A DNA stretch of 64,000 nucleotides. Source: JACDER01 sp963842575. Its GTDB lineage: Bacteria > Actinomycetota > Thermoleophilia > Gaiellales > Gaiellaceae. The notes under the pieces are model-generated. The model did no database searches. It saw nothing but the letters and a program-made list of their open reading frames with translations, and was not told the DNA's origin. Shown one piece after another: positions 41,727-51,297 of this stretch (position 1 is its first letter; every line of letters begins with the position of its first letter). A program made the position numbers and the translations under genes. The stretch is taken from NCBI GenBank assembly GCA_963842575.1, contig CAWJGS010000009.1:18692-82691 (forward strand). Direction: 5' to 3'.

Positions 41727-42551
41727 ATGCGGACCGCGTGCATTCAACTCACCAGTCGCGCCGACAAGGCCGCGAATATCGAGAAGACGGCCCTTCTCGT
41801 GGGGCAGTCGGCCGCCGGAGGCGCCGAGCTCGTCCTGCTCCCGGAGAAGTGGAACGCGATCGGCGACGCCGAGGAGCTCCACGCGAACGCGGAGTCGCTC
41901 GAGGACGGGGAGTCGGTCGCCGTGATGGCGGAGTGGGCGCGCTCGCATGGGATCTGGCTGATCGGCGGCTCGATCACCGAGCGGCGCGAAGGCCGCGAGA
42001 AGCTCTCGAACACGTGCGTCGTCTTCGACCCCGACGGCGAGATCGCTGCCGTCTACCGCAAGATCCACCTCTTCGACGTCGAGGTCGGAGGGATCGTCTA
42101 CCGGGAGTCGGAGGCCGAGGAGCCCGGGGACGAGCCCGTCGTCGCGCGGGTCGGCGACTGGAGCGTCGGGCTGTCCGTCTGCTACGACGTCCGTTTCCCG
42201 GAGCTGTACCGCGTGCTCGCGCTCGAGGGCGCGGAGCTGCTGACCGTCCCCGCGCATTTCACGCTCCACACCGGCCGTGACCACTGGGAGGTGCTGCTGC
42301 GAGCACGCGCGATCGAGAACACCTGCTACGTCGCCGCGGCGGCGCAGATCGGCGAGACACGGCCGGGGAAACCAAGCTTCGGACGCTCGCTGATCGCCGA
42401 TCCGTGGGGGCTCGTCGTGGCGCTCGCGCCGGACGAGGAGGGCGTGATCGTCGCCGACCTCGACCGCGAGCGCGTGGCTCGAGTGCGGCAGAACCTCCCT
42501 TCGCTTGCGAGCCGCCGCCCAGAGGCATACAGGTGGCCGGCGACGATCTGA
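41727..42551 (+). CDS. Carbon-nitrogen hydrolase (nitrilase superfamily)
   Basis: The protein has 274 residues from ATG 41727. The triad is visible: Glu40 in LLPEKW, Lys112 in YRKIHLFDV and Cys152 in LSVCYDVRFPELYR. LHTGRDHWEVLLRARAIENTCYV continues the fold. Closest in pattern to the Nit2/omega-amidase or deaminated-glutathione amidase branch, which hydrolyses amides such as alpha-ketoglutaramate. The substrate is not certain. Its 3' end overlaps the HAD gene by 19 bases. Confidence 0.92.
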   Translation: MRTACIQLTSRADKAANIEKTALLVGQSAAGGAELVLLPEKWNAIGDAEELHANAESLEDGESVAVMAEWARSHGIWLIGGSITERREGREKLSNTCVVFDPDGEIAAVYRKIHLFDVEVGGIVYRESEAEEPGDEPVVARVGDWSVGLSVCYDVRFPELYRVLALEGAELLTVPAHFTLHTGRDHWEVLLRARAIENTCYVAAAAQIGETRPGKPSFGRSLIADPWGLVVALAPDEEGVIVADLDRERVARVRQNLPSLASRRPEAYRWPATI

Positions 42552-43228
42552 AGGCAGTCCTCTTCGACGTCGACTTCACGCTCGCCCGTCCCGGCCCGGA
42601 GCTGGGGCCGGAGGGGTACGTGCGCGTGGGGCGCAGACACGGGATCGAGCTCGACGTCTCGCGTCACGACGAGGCGCGCGCGGCTGCGCTGGAGACCCTC
42701 CAGAAGCATCCCGATTTCCGGCACGACGAAGAGCTCTGGGTGGAGTTTTCCGCCCGGATCGTCGTCGGCATGGGGGCAGATCCCGCGACGGCGCGGGCAA
42801 TCGGCAACGAGGTCGAGCGCGCGTGGGAGAAGTCCGAGAACTTCGACATCTACGAGGACGTCGAGCCTGTCCTCGGGGAGCTGCGCGCGCACGGCCTCAG
42901 GATCGGGCTCGTCTCGAACGGCGCACGCGACCTGCGCGAGTTCGTCCGCCACCACGGCCTCGACGCCGACGTCACCGTCGCCTCCCGCTACCACGGCAAG
43001 GTCAAGCCCGAGCCGTCCATCTTCATGAAGGCGCTTGCACAGCTGGGAGTGGAGCCGGGTGAGGCCGCGATGGTCGGCGACCATCTCCAGGACGACATCG
43101 AAGGCGCGCGGGCGCTCGGCATGCGCGCCGTCCTCGTCGACCGCGAGGACCGGTATCCCGAACGGGACGATCGCCTGCGTGACCTCTTCGGTGTGCCCGC
43201 CGCCCTCGGGCTTCTGCCACGTGCCTAG
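42533..43228 (+). CDS. HAD-superfamily hydrolase
   Basis: GTG 42533 gives 231 residues. HAD motif I is VLFDVDFTLARPG (Asp-x-Asp nucleophile), motif II LVSNGARD, motif III Lys in GKVKPEP and motif IV VGDHLQDDIEGARALG. A helical cap (about residues 15-100) places it in subfamily I, which includes phosphoglycolate and haloacid enzymes. Probably a small-molecule phosphatase. It overlaps the nitrilase gene, implying coupling. Confidence 0.92.
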   Translation: MAGDDLKAVLFDVDFTLARPGPELGPEGYVRVGRRHGIELDVSRHDEARAAALETLQKHPDFRHDEELWVEFSARIVVGMGADPATARAIGNEVERAWEKSENFDIYEDVEPVLGELRAHGLRIGLVSNGARDLREFVRHHGLDADVTVASRYHGKVKPEPSIFMKALAQLGVEPGEAAMVGDHLQDDIEGARALGMRAVLVDREDRYPERDDRLRDLFGVPAALGLLPRA

Positions 43229-43247
43229 CGGAAGTTAGGATCGAAAC

Positions 43248-43676
43248 ATGCCCGACTGGGTGATCTGGGCGATTGCGGCAGTCGCGTTGGGGATCGGGGA
43301 GATCTTCACGCCGGGGCTCTTCTTTCTCGGGCCGGTGGCGCTCGCCGCCGTCGCTGCAGCGCTCATGGCGCTCATCGGGCTCGGGCTCGTCGTCCAGCTG
43401 ATCGTCTTCATCCTCGGCGCGATCGCGTCCCTCGCGATCCTGCGTCCGATCGCTCGCTCGCACCTGCGCATGCCGGCCAGCACGCGTACCGGGACGGCGG
43501 CCCTCGTCGGGCGCAAGGCTCTTGTCGTCCAGCGCGTCGACTTGCACGGTGGGCGCGTCCGCATCGCCGGTGAAGAGTGGTCGGCGCGTTCATTCTTCGA
43601 CGAGCAGGTTCTCGACCCAGGGACGAGCGTGGAGGTCGCCAAGATCGAAGGCGCGACCGCGCTCGTCTGCAAATAG
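43248..43676 (+). CDS. NfeD family protein
   Basis: The protein has 142 residues. Two to three hydrophobic segments (WVIWAIAAVALGIGEIFTPGLFFLGPVALAAVAAALMALIGLGLVVQLIVFILGAIASLAIL), then an OB-fold (LVGRKALVVQRVDLHGGRVRIAGEEWSARSF). NfeD proteins partner stomatin-like SPFH proteins in membrane microdomains. The partner gene follows after 11 bases. Confidence 0.9.
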   Translation: MPDWVIWAIAAVALGIGEIFTPGLFFLGPVALAAVAAALMALIGLGLVVQLIVFILGAIASLAILRPIARSHLRMPASTRTGTAALVGRKALVVQRVDLHGGRVRIAGEEWSARSFFDEQVLDPGTSVEVAKIEGATALVCK

Positions 43677-43687
43677 GAGGTGGCGTT

Positions 43688-44572
43688 GTGATCCCATTGA
43701 TCGTTCTGGCGGCGGTGGCGGCGTTCGTGATCCTGGTGTTGTGGCGAACGATCAAGATCGTTCCGCAGGCTCGCGCGGGTGTCGTCGAACGGCTCGGGCG
43801 GTACTCGCGGACGTTGAATGCCGGCCTGACGATCGTCGTCCCGTTCGTCGACCGGATCCGGGACACGATCGACCTGCGCGAGCAGGTCGTGTCGTTCGAC
43901 CCGCAGCCGGTGATCACCGAGGACAACGTCGTCGTGAGCATCGACACGGTCATCTACTTCCAGGTGACGGACCCGAAGGCAGCGACGTACGAGATCGCGA
44001 ATTACATCCGGGGGATCGAGCAGTTGACGGTGACGACGCTGCGCAATGTCATCGGAGGCCTGGCGCTCGAGGAGACGCTCACGTCGCGCGACCAGATCAA
44101 CTCCCAGCTCCGGGGCGTTCTCGACGAGGCGACGGGCAAGTGGGGAATCCGCGTCAACCGGGTTGAGTTGAAGGCGATCGACCCGCCGGCGTCGATCAAG
44201 GATTCGATGGAGAAGCAGATGCGGGCCGAGCGAGACAAGCGTGCCGCAATCCTCAACGCCGAGGGCCTGAAGCAGTCCCAGATCCTGACCGCCGAAGGCG
44301 AGAAGCAGAGCGCGATTCTTCGAGCCGAGGGACAGCGTGAGGCCGCGATCCTGGACGCGGAGGGACAGGCGAAGGCAATCGGGACGGTCTTCCAGGCAAT
44401 CCACGAAGGCGACGCCGATCCCAAGCTGCTTGCCTATCAGTACTTGCAGGTTCTGCCGCAGATCGCGCAGGGCGAGTCGAACAAGGTGTGGATCATCCCA
44501 AGCGAGATCACGCAGGCGCTCGGCGATCTCAAGTCGATGATCCCGTCACGGCGCGACGACGGAGGCACCTAG
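43688..44572 (+). CDS. SPFH/band-7 (stomatin-like) membrane protein
   Basis: GTG 43688 after GGAGG gives 294 residues. A single N-terminal helix (IPLIVLAAVAAFVILVLW), then the SPFH domain (VVERLGRYSRTLNAGLTIVVPFVDRI, LREQVVSFDPQPVITEDNVVVSIDTVIYFQV, GIRVNRVELKAIDPP), then a helical region with repeats (ILNAEGLKQSQILTAEGEKQSAILRAEGQREAAILDAEGQAKA). It assembles into membrane rafts and may help protein quality control. NfeD-stomatin pairing is widespread. Confidence 0.94.
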   Translation: MIPLIVLAAVAAFVILVLWRTIKIVPQARAGVVERLGRYSRTLNAGLTIVVPFVDRIRDTIDLREQVVSFDPQPVITEDNVVVSIDTVIYFQVTDPKAATYEIANYIRGIEQLTVTTLRNVIGGLALEETLTSRDQINSQLRGVLDEATGKWGIRVNRVELKAIDPPASIKDSMEKQMRAERDKRAAILNAEGLKQSQILTAEGEKQSAILRAEGQREAAILDAEGQAKAIGTVFQAIHEGDADPKLLAYQYLQVLPQIAQGESNKVWIIPSEITQALGDLKSMIPSRRDDGGT

Positions 44573-45513
44573 AGCGGGTCGAGCTCTGCCCGCCAGGCGC
44601 GGGTGTGCTCGCCGAGTGAGGGCGCGCCGCCGGAGGGCGGCTCGTACGCGAATTCGCGCGCCGCTTCCTCCAAGGTCGCGACAGGCCCCACGGCGACGTC
44701 CTCCTGGTCGAAAAGCTCCAGCCAGTCGGCCAGCGTCTTCGACCGGATCCGCGCGGCGAACGCCTCTGCGTCGTCGACCTCCGGCAGCTCGAGCAGCTCG
44801 CAGAAACGGCGGAAGAACTTCGGCTCGAGCGCGGCCACCGTGAGGAAGCGGCCGTCGGCCGTCTCGTAGATGCGGTAGCGGGCGAGGCCGCCGGTGAGGA
44901 GCCGCGGGGACGGCTCGCCGCCGAGCCTGTGCGCGGCGAAGCGGTGGGCGCCGTGTGTCATCGAAACGACGAGGTGCCGTCCCCGGCCGGTGCGTCCACG
45001 TTCGAGTAGCGCGGCGAGGATCTCCGCGACCGCGGCGAGCGCGCCCGCCCCGAGGTCGGCGATCTGCACCGGCGGCAGGCCCGGTGCGGTGTCCGCGAGC
45101 ACGCCGGCGTACCCCAGGTAGTTGAGGTCGTGCCCGGCGCGTGCAGCGTGTGGGCCTTCCGCTCCGAATCCGGTGAGCGAGCAGTAGACGACGCTCTCGG
45201 GCAACGCGGACGGCCCGATCCCGAGGCGCTCCGCAACCCCGGGACGAAAGCCCTCCAGGACGACGTCCGCCCGCGCGCAGAGCGCGCGCCCGAAGGCCGG
45301 ATCCTGCTTCAGGTCGCAGACGACCGACTCCTTGCCGGCGTTGAGCGCGACGTCCCACTGCGGTGCGATGTCCCGCACCGGATCGCCGTCCGGGCTCTCC
45401 AGCCGCACGACCCGCGCGCCGTAGCGCAGGAGCTCGCGGCTCGCGAACGGGCCCGGCAAATACCGGGTGAGGTCGACGACCAGTGTTCCTGCGAGTGGAT
45501 GCATCAGCCCCAT
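44569..45513 (-). CDS. CoA-transferase family III (CaiB/BaiF type)
   Basis: The protein has 314 residues. LAGTLVVDLTRYLPGPFASRELLRYGARVVRLESP is the typical N-terminus, with ARADVVLEGFRPGVAERLG and the conserved Asp in AGHDLNYLGYAGVL. Members transfer CoA between acyl groups or racemise 2-methylacyl-CoA; the GHDLNY Asp and shorter length suggest the alpha-methylacyl-CoA racemase branch. It converges on the SPFH gene and diverges from the MFS gene. Confidence 0.88.
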   Translation of the reverse strand: MGLMHPLAGTLVVDLTRYLPGPFASRELLRYGARVVRLESPDGDPVRDIAPQWDVALNAGKESVVCDLKQDPAFGRALCARADVVLEGFRPGVAERLGIGPSALPESVVYCSLTGFGAEGPHAARAGHDLNYLGYAGVLADTAPGLPPVQIADLGAGALAAVAEILAALLERGRTGRGRHLVVSMTHGAHRFAAHRLGGEPSPRLLTGGLARYRIYETADGRFLTVAALEPKFFRRFCELLELPEVDDAEAFAARIRSKTLADWLELFDQEDVAVGPVATLEEAAREFAYEPPSGGAPSLGEHTRAWRAELDPL

Positions 45514-45532
45514 CCTCTAGAGTCACCACCCC

Positions 45533-46796
45533 TTGACGCAACGGGCACTCGCGGCAGTCGAGCAGTTTGTGAAGGTCCCGGTCGCGCGGCGGAACCTGCT
45601 CTGGTCGCTCGGCCTCGGGGCATTCGGGCTTGGCGTTCTCGATCACCGTCGTGGCGGCGTACCTTCCGCCGCTGCTCTCGAAGTTCACAGGATCGGCGGT
45701 GCTGATCGCCGCGGTGCTGGCGGCGGAGGGGATCTTCGCCATCACGCTCCCGCTCGTCATCGGCCCGTGGAGCGACACGTTCCAGACGCCGATGGGGCGG
45801 CGGCGCCCGTTCATGGCCGTGGCCGTCCCGCCGATGGCGTTCGCGCTGACGCTGATCGCGTTCATGCCGAGCTTCTGGATCACCGCGCTCGTCGTGTTCT
45901 GTTTCTTCTTCGCCTACTACGTCTACGAGCCCCCCTACCGCGGGCTGTATCCGGACGTCCTGCCACCCGAGTACTTCGGTCGCGGGCAGAGCATCCAGCA
46001 CCTCATGCGCGGAACCGCGCTCGGCCTCGGCCTTGTCGGCGGCGGCTTCCTCTTCCACGTCTGGAGACCGTTCCCGTTTCTGCTCGCTTCGGCGATCACC
46101 GTTCTGGCCTGCGGGGCGACGATCGCGCTCGTCCCGGAGCCGGGCGGGAACGAGCGCGTGTTCGAGGGAGTCCGCACGTACGTGGCTCGCAGCCTGCGCA
46201 TCTTGAAGACCGAGCCCTACGTGCGCCGCTTCCTGATCGCCAACTCGCTCTGGGAGGGCTCGTTCGCCGCCGCGCGCACGTTCGTCGTCCTCTATGTCGT
46301 CAAGGGCCTCGGCGAGCCGCTCTCGACGTCGTCGGCCGTGCTCGCGACCATCGCGATCGGATACGTGGTGGCCGCGATCGGCTCCGGCCCGATCGCCGAC
46401 CGGATCGGGATCGCCCGCGTGCTCTTCTTCGCCTCGTTCCTCTACGGCGGCGGGTACGTCGTCGCGGGGCTCGCGGAGTCGTGGCACGACTGGTACTACG
46501 CGGCCCTGTTCCCGATCGGAGTCGCCGGCGGAACCGTGATGACCCTGGCCTGGGGGCTGCTGTTCAAGCTGATGCCGGCCTCCGAGCGCGGGGCGATCGC
46601 GGGCCTGGCGACTACGACGAAGGGAATCGGCCTGCTCTGCGGCCCGCTGATCGCGGGCGCGGCGATCACGATCGTCGCCCCGTATCTGCCCGAGACGCAC
46701 GGCTACCAGATCGTCTGGCCGATCTGCGGCCTGCCGATCCTGGCCGCGATCCCGATCGTCTACTCGCTGATCAAGGTCGAAAGGGCTCGTACATGA
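45533..46796 (+). CDS. Major facilitator superfamily transporter, frameshifted near 45630
   Basis: TTG 45533 opens TQRALAAVEQFVKVPVARRNLLWSLGLGAFGL. One extra G near 45626 moves the rest (AFSITVVAAYLPPLLSKFTGS onward) to another frame. Joined, it makes about 420 residues with 12 likely helices and the loop motif GPWSDTFQTPMGRRRPFM, as in sugar/cation (GPH-like) symporters. VGGGFLFHVWRPFPF and GLATTTKGIGLLCGPLIAG mark later helices. Substrate unknown. It converges on the cupin gene, overlapping by 26 bases. Confidence 0.82.
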
Positions 46797-47106
46797 GCGT
46801 CGTCATCGTCGAGTCTTCGGTCCACAGACCGTGGTGGACGCCGGCCGGCCAGTACACGGTCTGACCCGCGTGGAGCTCGGCGGTGACGCCGTCGACGCTG
46901 GTGAACCCGTGACCTTCGATGCAGCTGACGAGGGTGTTGTTCGGCCCGGCATGGGGGTTGATCGTCCCGTGCTCGCCGAAACGGAGTAGCGCAAGCACCA
47001 GGTCGTCGTCGCCGACGATGACTCTTCCCTCGACGTTGACGAAGCCCTCCATCGGAACCGGCTCCCAGTCGGGCCGCTTGAACGGGCGGACGTCAGGCGC
47101 GGGCAT
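46771..47106 (-). CDS. Small cupin-domain protein
   Basis: The protein has 111 residues. GEHGTINPHAGPNNTLVSCIEGHGFTSVDGVTAELHAGQTVYWPAGVHHGLWTEDSTMT has the two cupin motifs, including metal-ligand His residues (HAGPNN, AGVHHG). The function cannot be named; such proteins range from isomerases to sensors. It overlaps the acyl-CoA dehydrogenase upstream by 14 bases and probably shares its transcript. Confidence 0.88.
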   Translation of the reverse strand: MPAPDVRPFKRPDWEPVPMEGFVNVEGRVIVGDDDLVLALLRFGEHGTINPHAGPNNTLVSCIEGHGFTSVDGVTAELHAGQTVYWPAGVHHGLWTEDSTMTTLMYEPFRP

Positions 47107-48316
47107 GCACCGGAGAGAGCGCCGGCGCCCAGGCCGCGATGGGGGAGACGTCCCCGTCGCGTCCGTTCAGCTGCCGGAAGCCGAGCGCGTGCTCGGCCTG
47201 CATCATCTTGTGGATCTGCGTCGTTCCCTCGTAGATGATCGGGGCGCGCGCGTTGCGGAAGTAGCGCTCGATCCCGTACTCGGCGGAGTAGCCGTACGCG
47301 CCGTGCACCTGGATGGCGAGGTGGGCGGCCCTGAAGGCCGACTCGGTCGCGTGCCACTTCGCCAGTGACGTCTCGCGCGTGTTCCGCCGGCCCTCGTCCT
47401 TCATCCATGCCGCCTGCATGACCAGCAGCTTGGACGTCTCGTAGCCGAGCACCATCTCGGCGATCATGTCCTGGACGAACTGGTACTTGCCGATCTGCTG
47501 GCCGAACGTCTCGCGCTCCCGCGCGTACTCGACGGAGCGCTCGAGACAGGCGCCGATGACGCCGCACGCGCCGGCCGCGACCGTGAAGCGGCCCTGGTCG
47601 AGCCCGTACATCGCGATCTCGAACCCCTGCCCCTCCTCGCCGACGAGATTCTCGGCGGGGACTTCCACGTCCTTGAAGAAGAGCTCGCCGGTCGAGCCGG
47701 CCCAGACGCCGAGCTTGTGCTCCGTGTCGGCGGTCGAGACTCCCGTCCACTCGCGCTCCACGATGAACGCGGAGATCCCCTTGTGCTTCGCCGCGGGATC
47801 CGTCTTGGCGAAGACGAGCTGATGGTCGGCGACCGAGGCGTACGAGATCCAGTTCTTCTGGCCGTTGAGGATGTAGACGTCGCCTTCGCGTCGGGCAGTC
47901 GAGCGCATGGCGGCGACGTCGGAGCCCGCGCCGGGCTCGGTGAGGCCGAAGCAGGCGAGCTTCTCGCCCTTGGCCTGGGGCGTGAGGTACTTCTGCTTCT
48001 GGTCCTCCGTCGCGTAGCGCAGCAGCGAGAGGGAGTTGAGGCCGACGTGGACGGAGATCAGCGTGCGGAAGGCCGACTCGCCGCGCTCGATCTCCTCGCA
48101 GGAAAGGGCCTCGGAGACGTAGTCCAGGCCGGCGCCGCCGTACTCCTCGGGGATGACGATTCCGAGCAGCCCCAGCTCGGCCATCCCCTCGATGATTCCC
48201 ATGTCGAGGTAGTGGTTGATGTCGTTCTCGACGGCGTTCGGCAGGACTCGCTCGTCGACGAACGAACGGACCGTCTGCTGGATGAGCTCCTGCTCTGGGC
48301 TGAACGCGAATTCCAC
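47093..48316 (-). CDS. Acyl-CoA dehydrogenase
   Basis: The protein has 407 residues. FAFSPEQELIQQTVRSFVDERVLP, the flavin-binding LACFGLTEPGAGSDVAAMRSTA, ILNGQKNWISYASVADHQLVFAK, and ATESAFRAAHLAIQVHGAYGYSAEYGIERYFRNARAPIIYEGTTQIHKMM are the family signature; the Glu of YEGTTQ is the likely catalytic base position. It oxidises an acyl-CoA to the 2-enoyl-CoA with FAD. Divergent from the second dehydrogenase with a TetR-like operator between them. Confidence 0.94.
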   Translation of the reverse strand: MEFAFSPEQELIQQTVRSFVDERVLPNAVENDINHYLDMGIIEGMAELGLLGIVIPEEYGGAGLDYVSEALSCEEIERGESAFRTLISVHVGLNSLSLLRYATEDQKQKYLTPQAKGEKLACFGLTEPGAGSDVAAMRSTARREGDVYILNGQKNWISYASVADHQLVFAKTDPAAKHKGISAFIVEREWTGVSTADTEHKLGVWAGSTGELFFKDVEVPAENLVGEEGQGFEIAMYGLDQGRFTVAAGACGVIGACLERSVEYARERETFGQQIGKYQFVQDMIAEMVLGYETSKLLVMQAAWMKDEGRRNTRETSLAKWHATESAFRAAHLAIQVHGAYGYSAEYGIERYFRNARAPIIYEGTTQIHKMMQAEHALGFRQLNGRDGDVSPIAAWAPALSPVHARA

Positions 48317-48339
48317 GCCGTCAGTGTAATCGGGTACTC

Positions 48340-48359
48340 TTGACTGAACAGTCAGTCAA
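48340..48359. promoter_or_regulatory. TetR-type operator palindrome
   Basis: TTGACTGA (48340-48347) and TCAGTCAA (48352-48359) form an 8-bp inverted repeat with a 4-base spacer in the 63-base gap between two divergent acyl-CoA dehydrogenase genes. TGACTGnnnnCAGTCA-type sites are typical of TetR/AcrR-family regulators of fatty-acid catabolism. On the minus strand TTGACT is 17 bases from TACCCG, so the site would block a promoter. No TetR gene is in the window. Confidence 0.7.
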
Positions 48360-48379
48360 AGATCCTGCGGAGGACGTCG

Positions 48380-49564
<1,185 letters not shown>

Positions 49565-49607
49565 CGCTTCAGCGCGAGGGCCGCAAGATGCACGGCCCTT
49601 TAAGCAA

Positions 49608-49730
49608 GGGGTCTGACCCCTCTGCGAACAATGGAGCACCTCAACGGTGCCGAAAGACACGACGGAAAGTCGCTGCCACGGCTTGCTTTCGGGGTTTTCT
49701 ACGCGTTCGGCAGAATCGGGGTCTGACCCC
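49608..49730. repeat. Pair of GGGGTCTGACCCC palindromes with spacer
   Basis: GGGGTCTGACCCC occurs at 49608-49620 and 49718-49730; the second has an extra C and G flank. The 97 bases between them contain a GAAAG/CTTTC stem. This palindrome is a well-known REP-type sequence tied to REP-associated tyrosine transposases in other bacteria. No such transposase is in the window. The element ends one base before the next gene's start. Confidence 0.65.
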
Positions 49731-49731
49731 G

Positions 49732-50829
49732 GTGTTGCGGCTCCTCGTCAACTTCTGGTACGCGCATCCGGTCGGGCATGCGATCGAGGCGCTGCGCTAC
49801 TGCCTGGGCTACCACCTGGCCGATCCAGAGCTGCGCGTGAGCGTGGCGCTGAACGCGGCGACACCGGTGGAGCTCGCGGGCTGCTGTCCTTTCGTGGACG
49901 AGGCGTATTCGGTCGGCTACACGGACTTCCTCGGCCGCGCCGGAGACCCGGACGCGGCGCTCGCCGAGGTCCCGCCCGACTGGGACTACGTCCTGGACGA
50001 TGACCGCTCCCGTCAGCCGGCGCAGCTGGAGTTCGAGGGCGTGCGTCGCTACTACCAGGCCGCGCACCGCCACTTCAGCCCGCGCATCCACCACGGGACG
50101 ACTGGGCATGAGCCGCCGGCCTATCAGCCGCATGGACAGCTCCGGCTGCAGCTTCCGGCCCGGCGGGAGCGGCCGGGCCCGATCGCGATCGCCGTCATGC
50201 CTGCGGGCTCGTCCGAGCCGTGGCGCTATCCCTCTGCGGCGTCCTGGCAGCGCATCCTGGGAGCGCTTCGTGAGGAGCTGCCCGAGGCCGTTTTCTGCTT
50301 CGTCGGCAAGCTCGAGCGGGACGAGCGGACGTCCACCTCCTGGACGCGCGAGCAGTTCGAGTCGCTCGGCGACGGGATCTGGGCGGTGGACGAGCCGCTG
50401 CTCGACCAGCTCGCGCTTGTCGAGGCCTGCGATCTCTTCCTTTCCCCGCACACCGGGTTCGGGTGCGCGGCGGTCTCGGTCGGCACGCCCTGGCTGACCC
50501 TCTCCGGCGGCCCGTGGCACGAGTGGTTCTTCAACGGCGTCCCGTTCCACTCGGTCCTCCCGGACACGAGCCGCTATCCCGCCTTCACCCAGATGGGCGA
50601 CCAGCCGGACACCGTCGATGACGACGGCGAGCCGCGCACACCGTCGATGACACGCGCGCGGATCGAGGAAGACCTGCCCGAGCTGGTCGAGGCGGCGCGG
50701 GCGCTCGTCGAAAGGCGCATGAGCTATGAGCAGTCGCTGCGCGCCTACTTCCCGCGCCTCCTGGAGGCGTATGACGGCGACCGTTCGAAGATCTTCTCTT
50801 TCGACGGCATCCACGGGCGATTCATTTGA
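49732..50829 (+). CDS. Glycosyltransferase family 9-like protein
   Basis: GTG 49732 gives 365 residues: LRLLVNFWYAHPVGHAIEALRYCLGYHLADPELRVSVAL resembles the ADP-heptose:LPS transferase N-domain. The C-domain has IAIAVMPAGSSEPWRYPSAASWQRIL, DQLALVEACDLFLSPHTGFGCAAVSVGTPWLTLSGGPWHEW, similar to the nucleotide-binding region of GT-B (GT9) enzymes. A role in cell-surface glycan synthesis is likely, though the donor is unknown. The start lies immediately after a REP-like palindrome. Confidence 0.72.
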   Translation: MLRLLVNFWYAHPVGHAIEALRYCLGYHLADPELRVSVALNAATPVELAGCCPFVDEAYSVGYTDFLGRAGDPDAALAEVPPDWDYVLDDDRSRQPAQLEFEGVRRYYQAAHRHFSPRIHHGTTGHEPPAYQPHGQLRLQLPARRERPGPIAIAVMPAGSSEPWRYPSAASWQRILGALREELPEAVFCFVGKLERDERTSTSWTREQFESLGDGIWAVDEPLLDQLALVEACDLFLSPHTGFGCAAVSVGTPWLTLSGGPWHEWFFNGVPFHSVLPDTSRYPAFTQMGDQPDTVDDDGEPRTPSMTRARIEEDLPELVEAARALVERRMSYEQSLRAYFPRLLEAYDGDRSKIFSFDGIHGRFI

Positions 50830-50873
50830 CGAGACCTATCATCCAAGGCTCGTAAAACCGTCGGCGGAGGAGG

Positions 50874-51296
50874 ATGAGCATGCGCGGCTTCAAGAACTTC
50901 CTTATGCAGGGCGACCTGATCGTGATCGCAGTGGGCCTCTCGATCGCCCTCGCATTCAGCACGCTGATCGGGTCATTCACGAATGCTGTCATCACGCCGC
51001 TCGTGAATGCGGCCGGCGGCAGCGGCGCCGAAGGGCTCGGGTTTCACGTCAACGGTCAATTCGTCGACTTCGGTGCCGTGATCTCGGCGATCATCTACTT
51101 CATCATCTTCGTCGCTGTCATCTACTTCGCGATCGTGGTGCCGTACCGACACATCCGCGCTCGCCGCGGCGAAACCGCCTTCGGGGATCCCGCGCCGACC
51201 AAGACCTGCCCGTACTGCCTCTCGGACGTGCCGTCAGAAGCGTCGAAGTGCAAGTTCTGCACGAGTGCGCTCGACGTGGCCTCGCCCGGCCTCTAG
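50874..51296 (+). CDS. mscL: Large-conductance mechanosensitive channel MscL with C-terminal zinc ribbon
   Basis: The protein has 140 residues. FKNFLMQGDLIVIAVGLSIALAFSTLIGSFTNAVITPLV is TM1 of MscL and FGAVISAIIYFIIFVAVIYFAIVVPY is TM2. A short cytoplasmic part follows with two cysteine pairs (Cys112, Cys115, Cys126, Cys129; TCPYCLSDVPSEASKCKFC), a zinc ribbon not present in E. coli MscL. The channel releases solutes under hypo-osmotic shock. GGAGGATGAGC precedes the start; ATG 50874 or 50880 may be used. Confidence 0.9.
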   Translation: MSMRGFKNFLMQGDLIVIAVGLSIALAFSTLIGSFTNAVITPLVNAAGGSGAEGLGFHVNGQFVDFGAVISAIIYFIIFVAVIYFAIVVPYRHIRARRGETAFGDPAPTKTCPYCLSDVPSEASKCKFCTSALDVASPGL

Positions 51297-51297
51297 C

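Noticed and set aside
40491..42284. 597-codon version of the MFS gene
   Set aside because: The first 190 residues are antisense to the nitrilase gene; the carrier begins at GTG 41708 with a typical MFS N-terminus.
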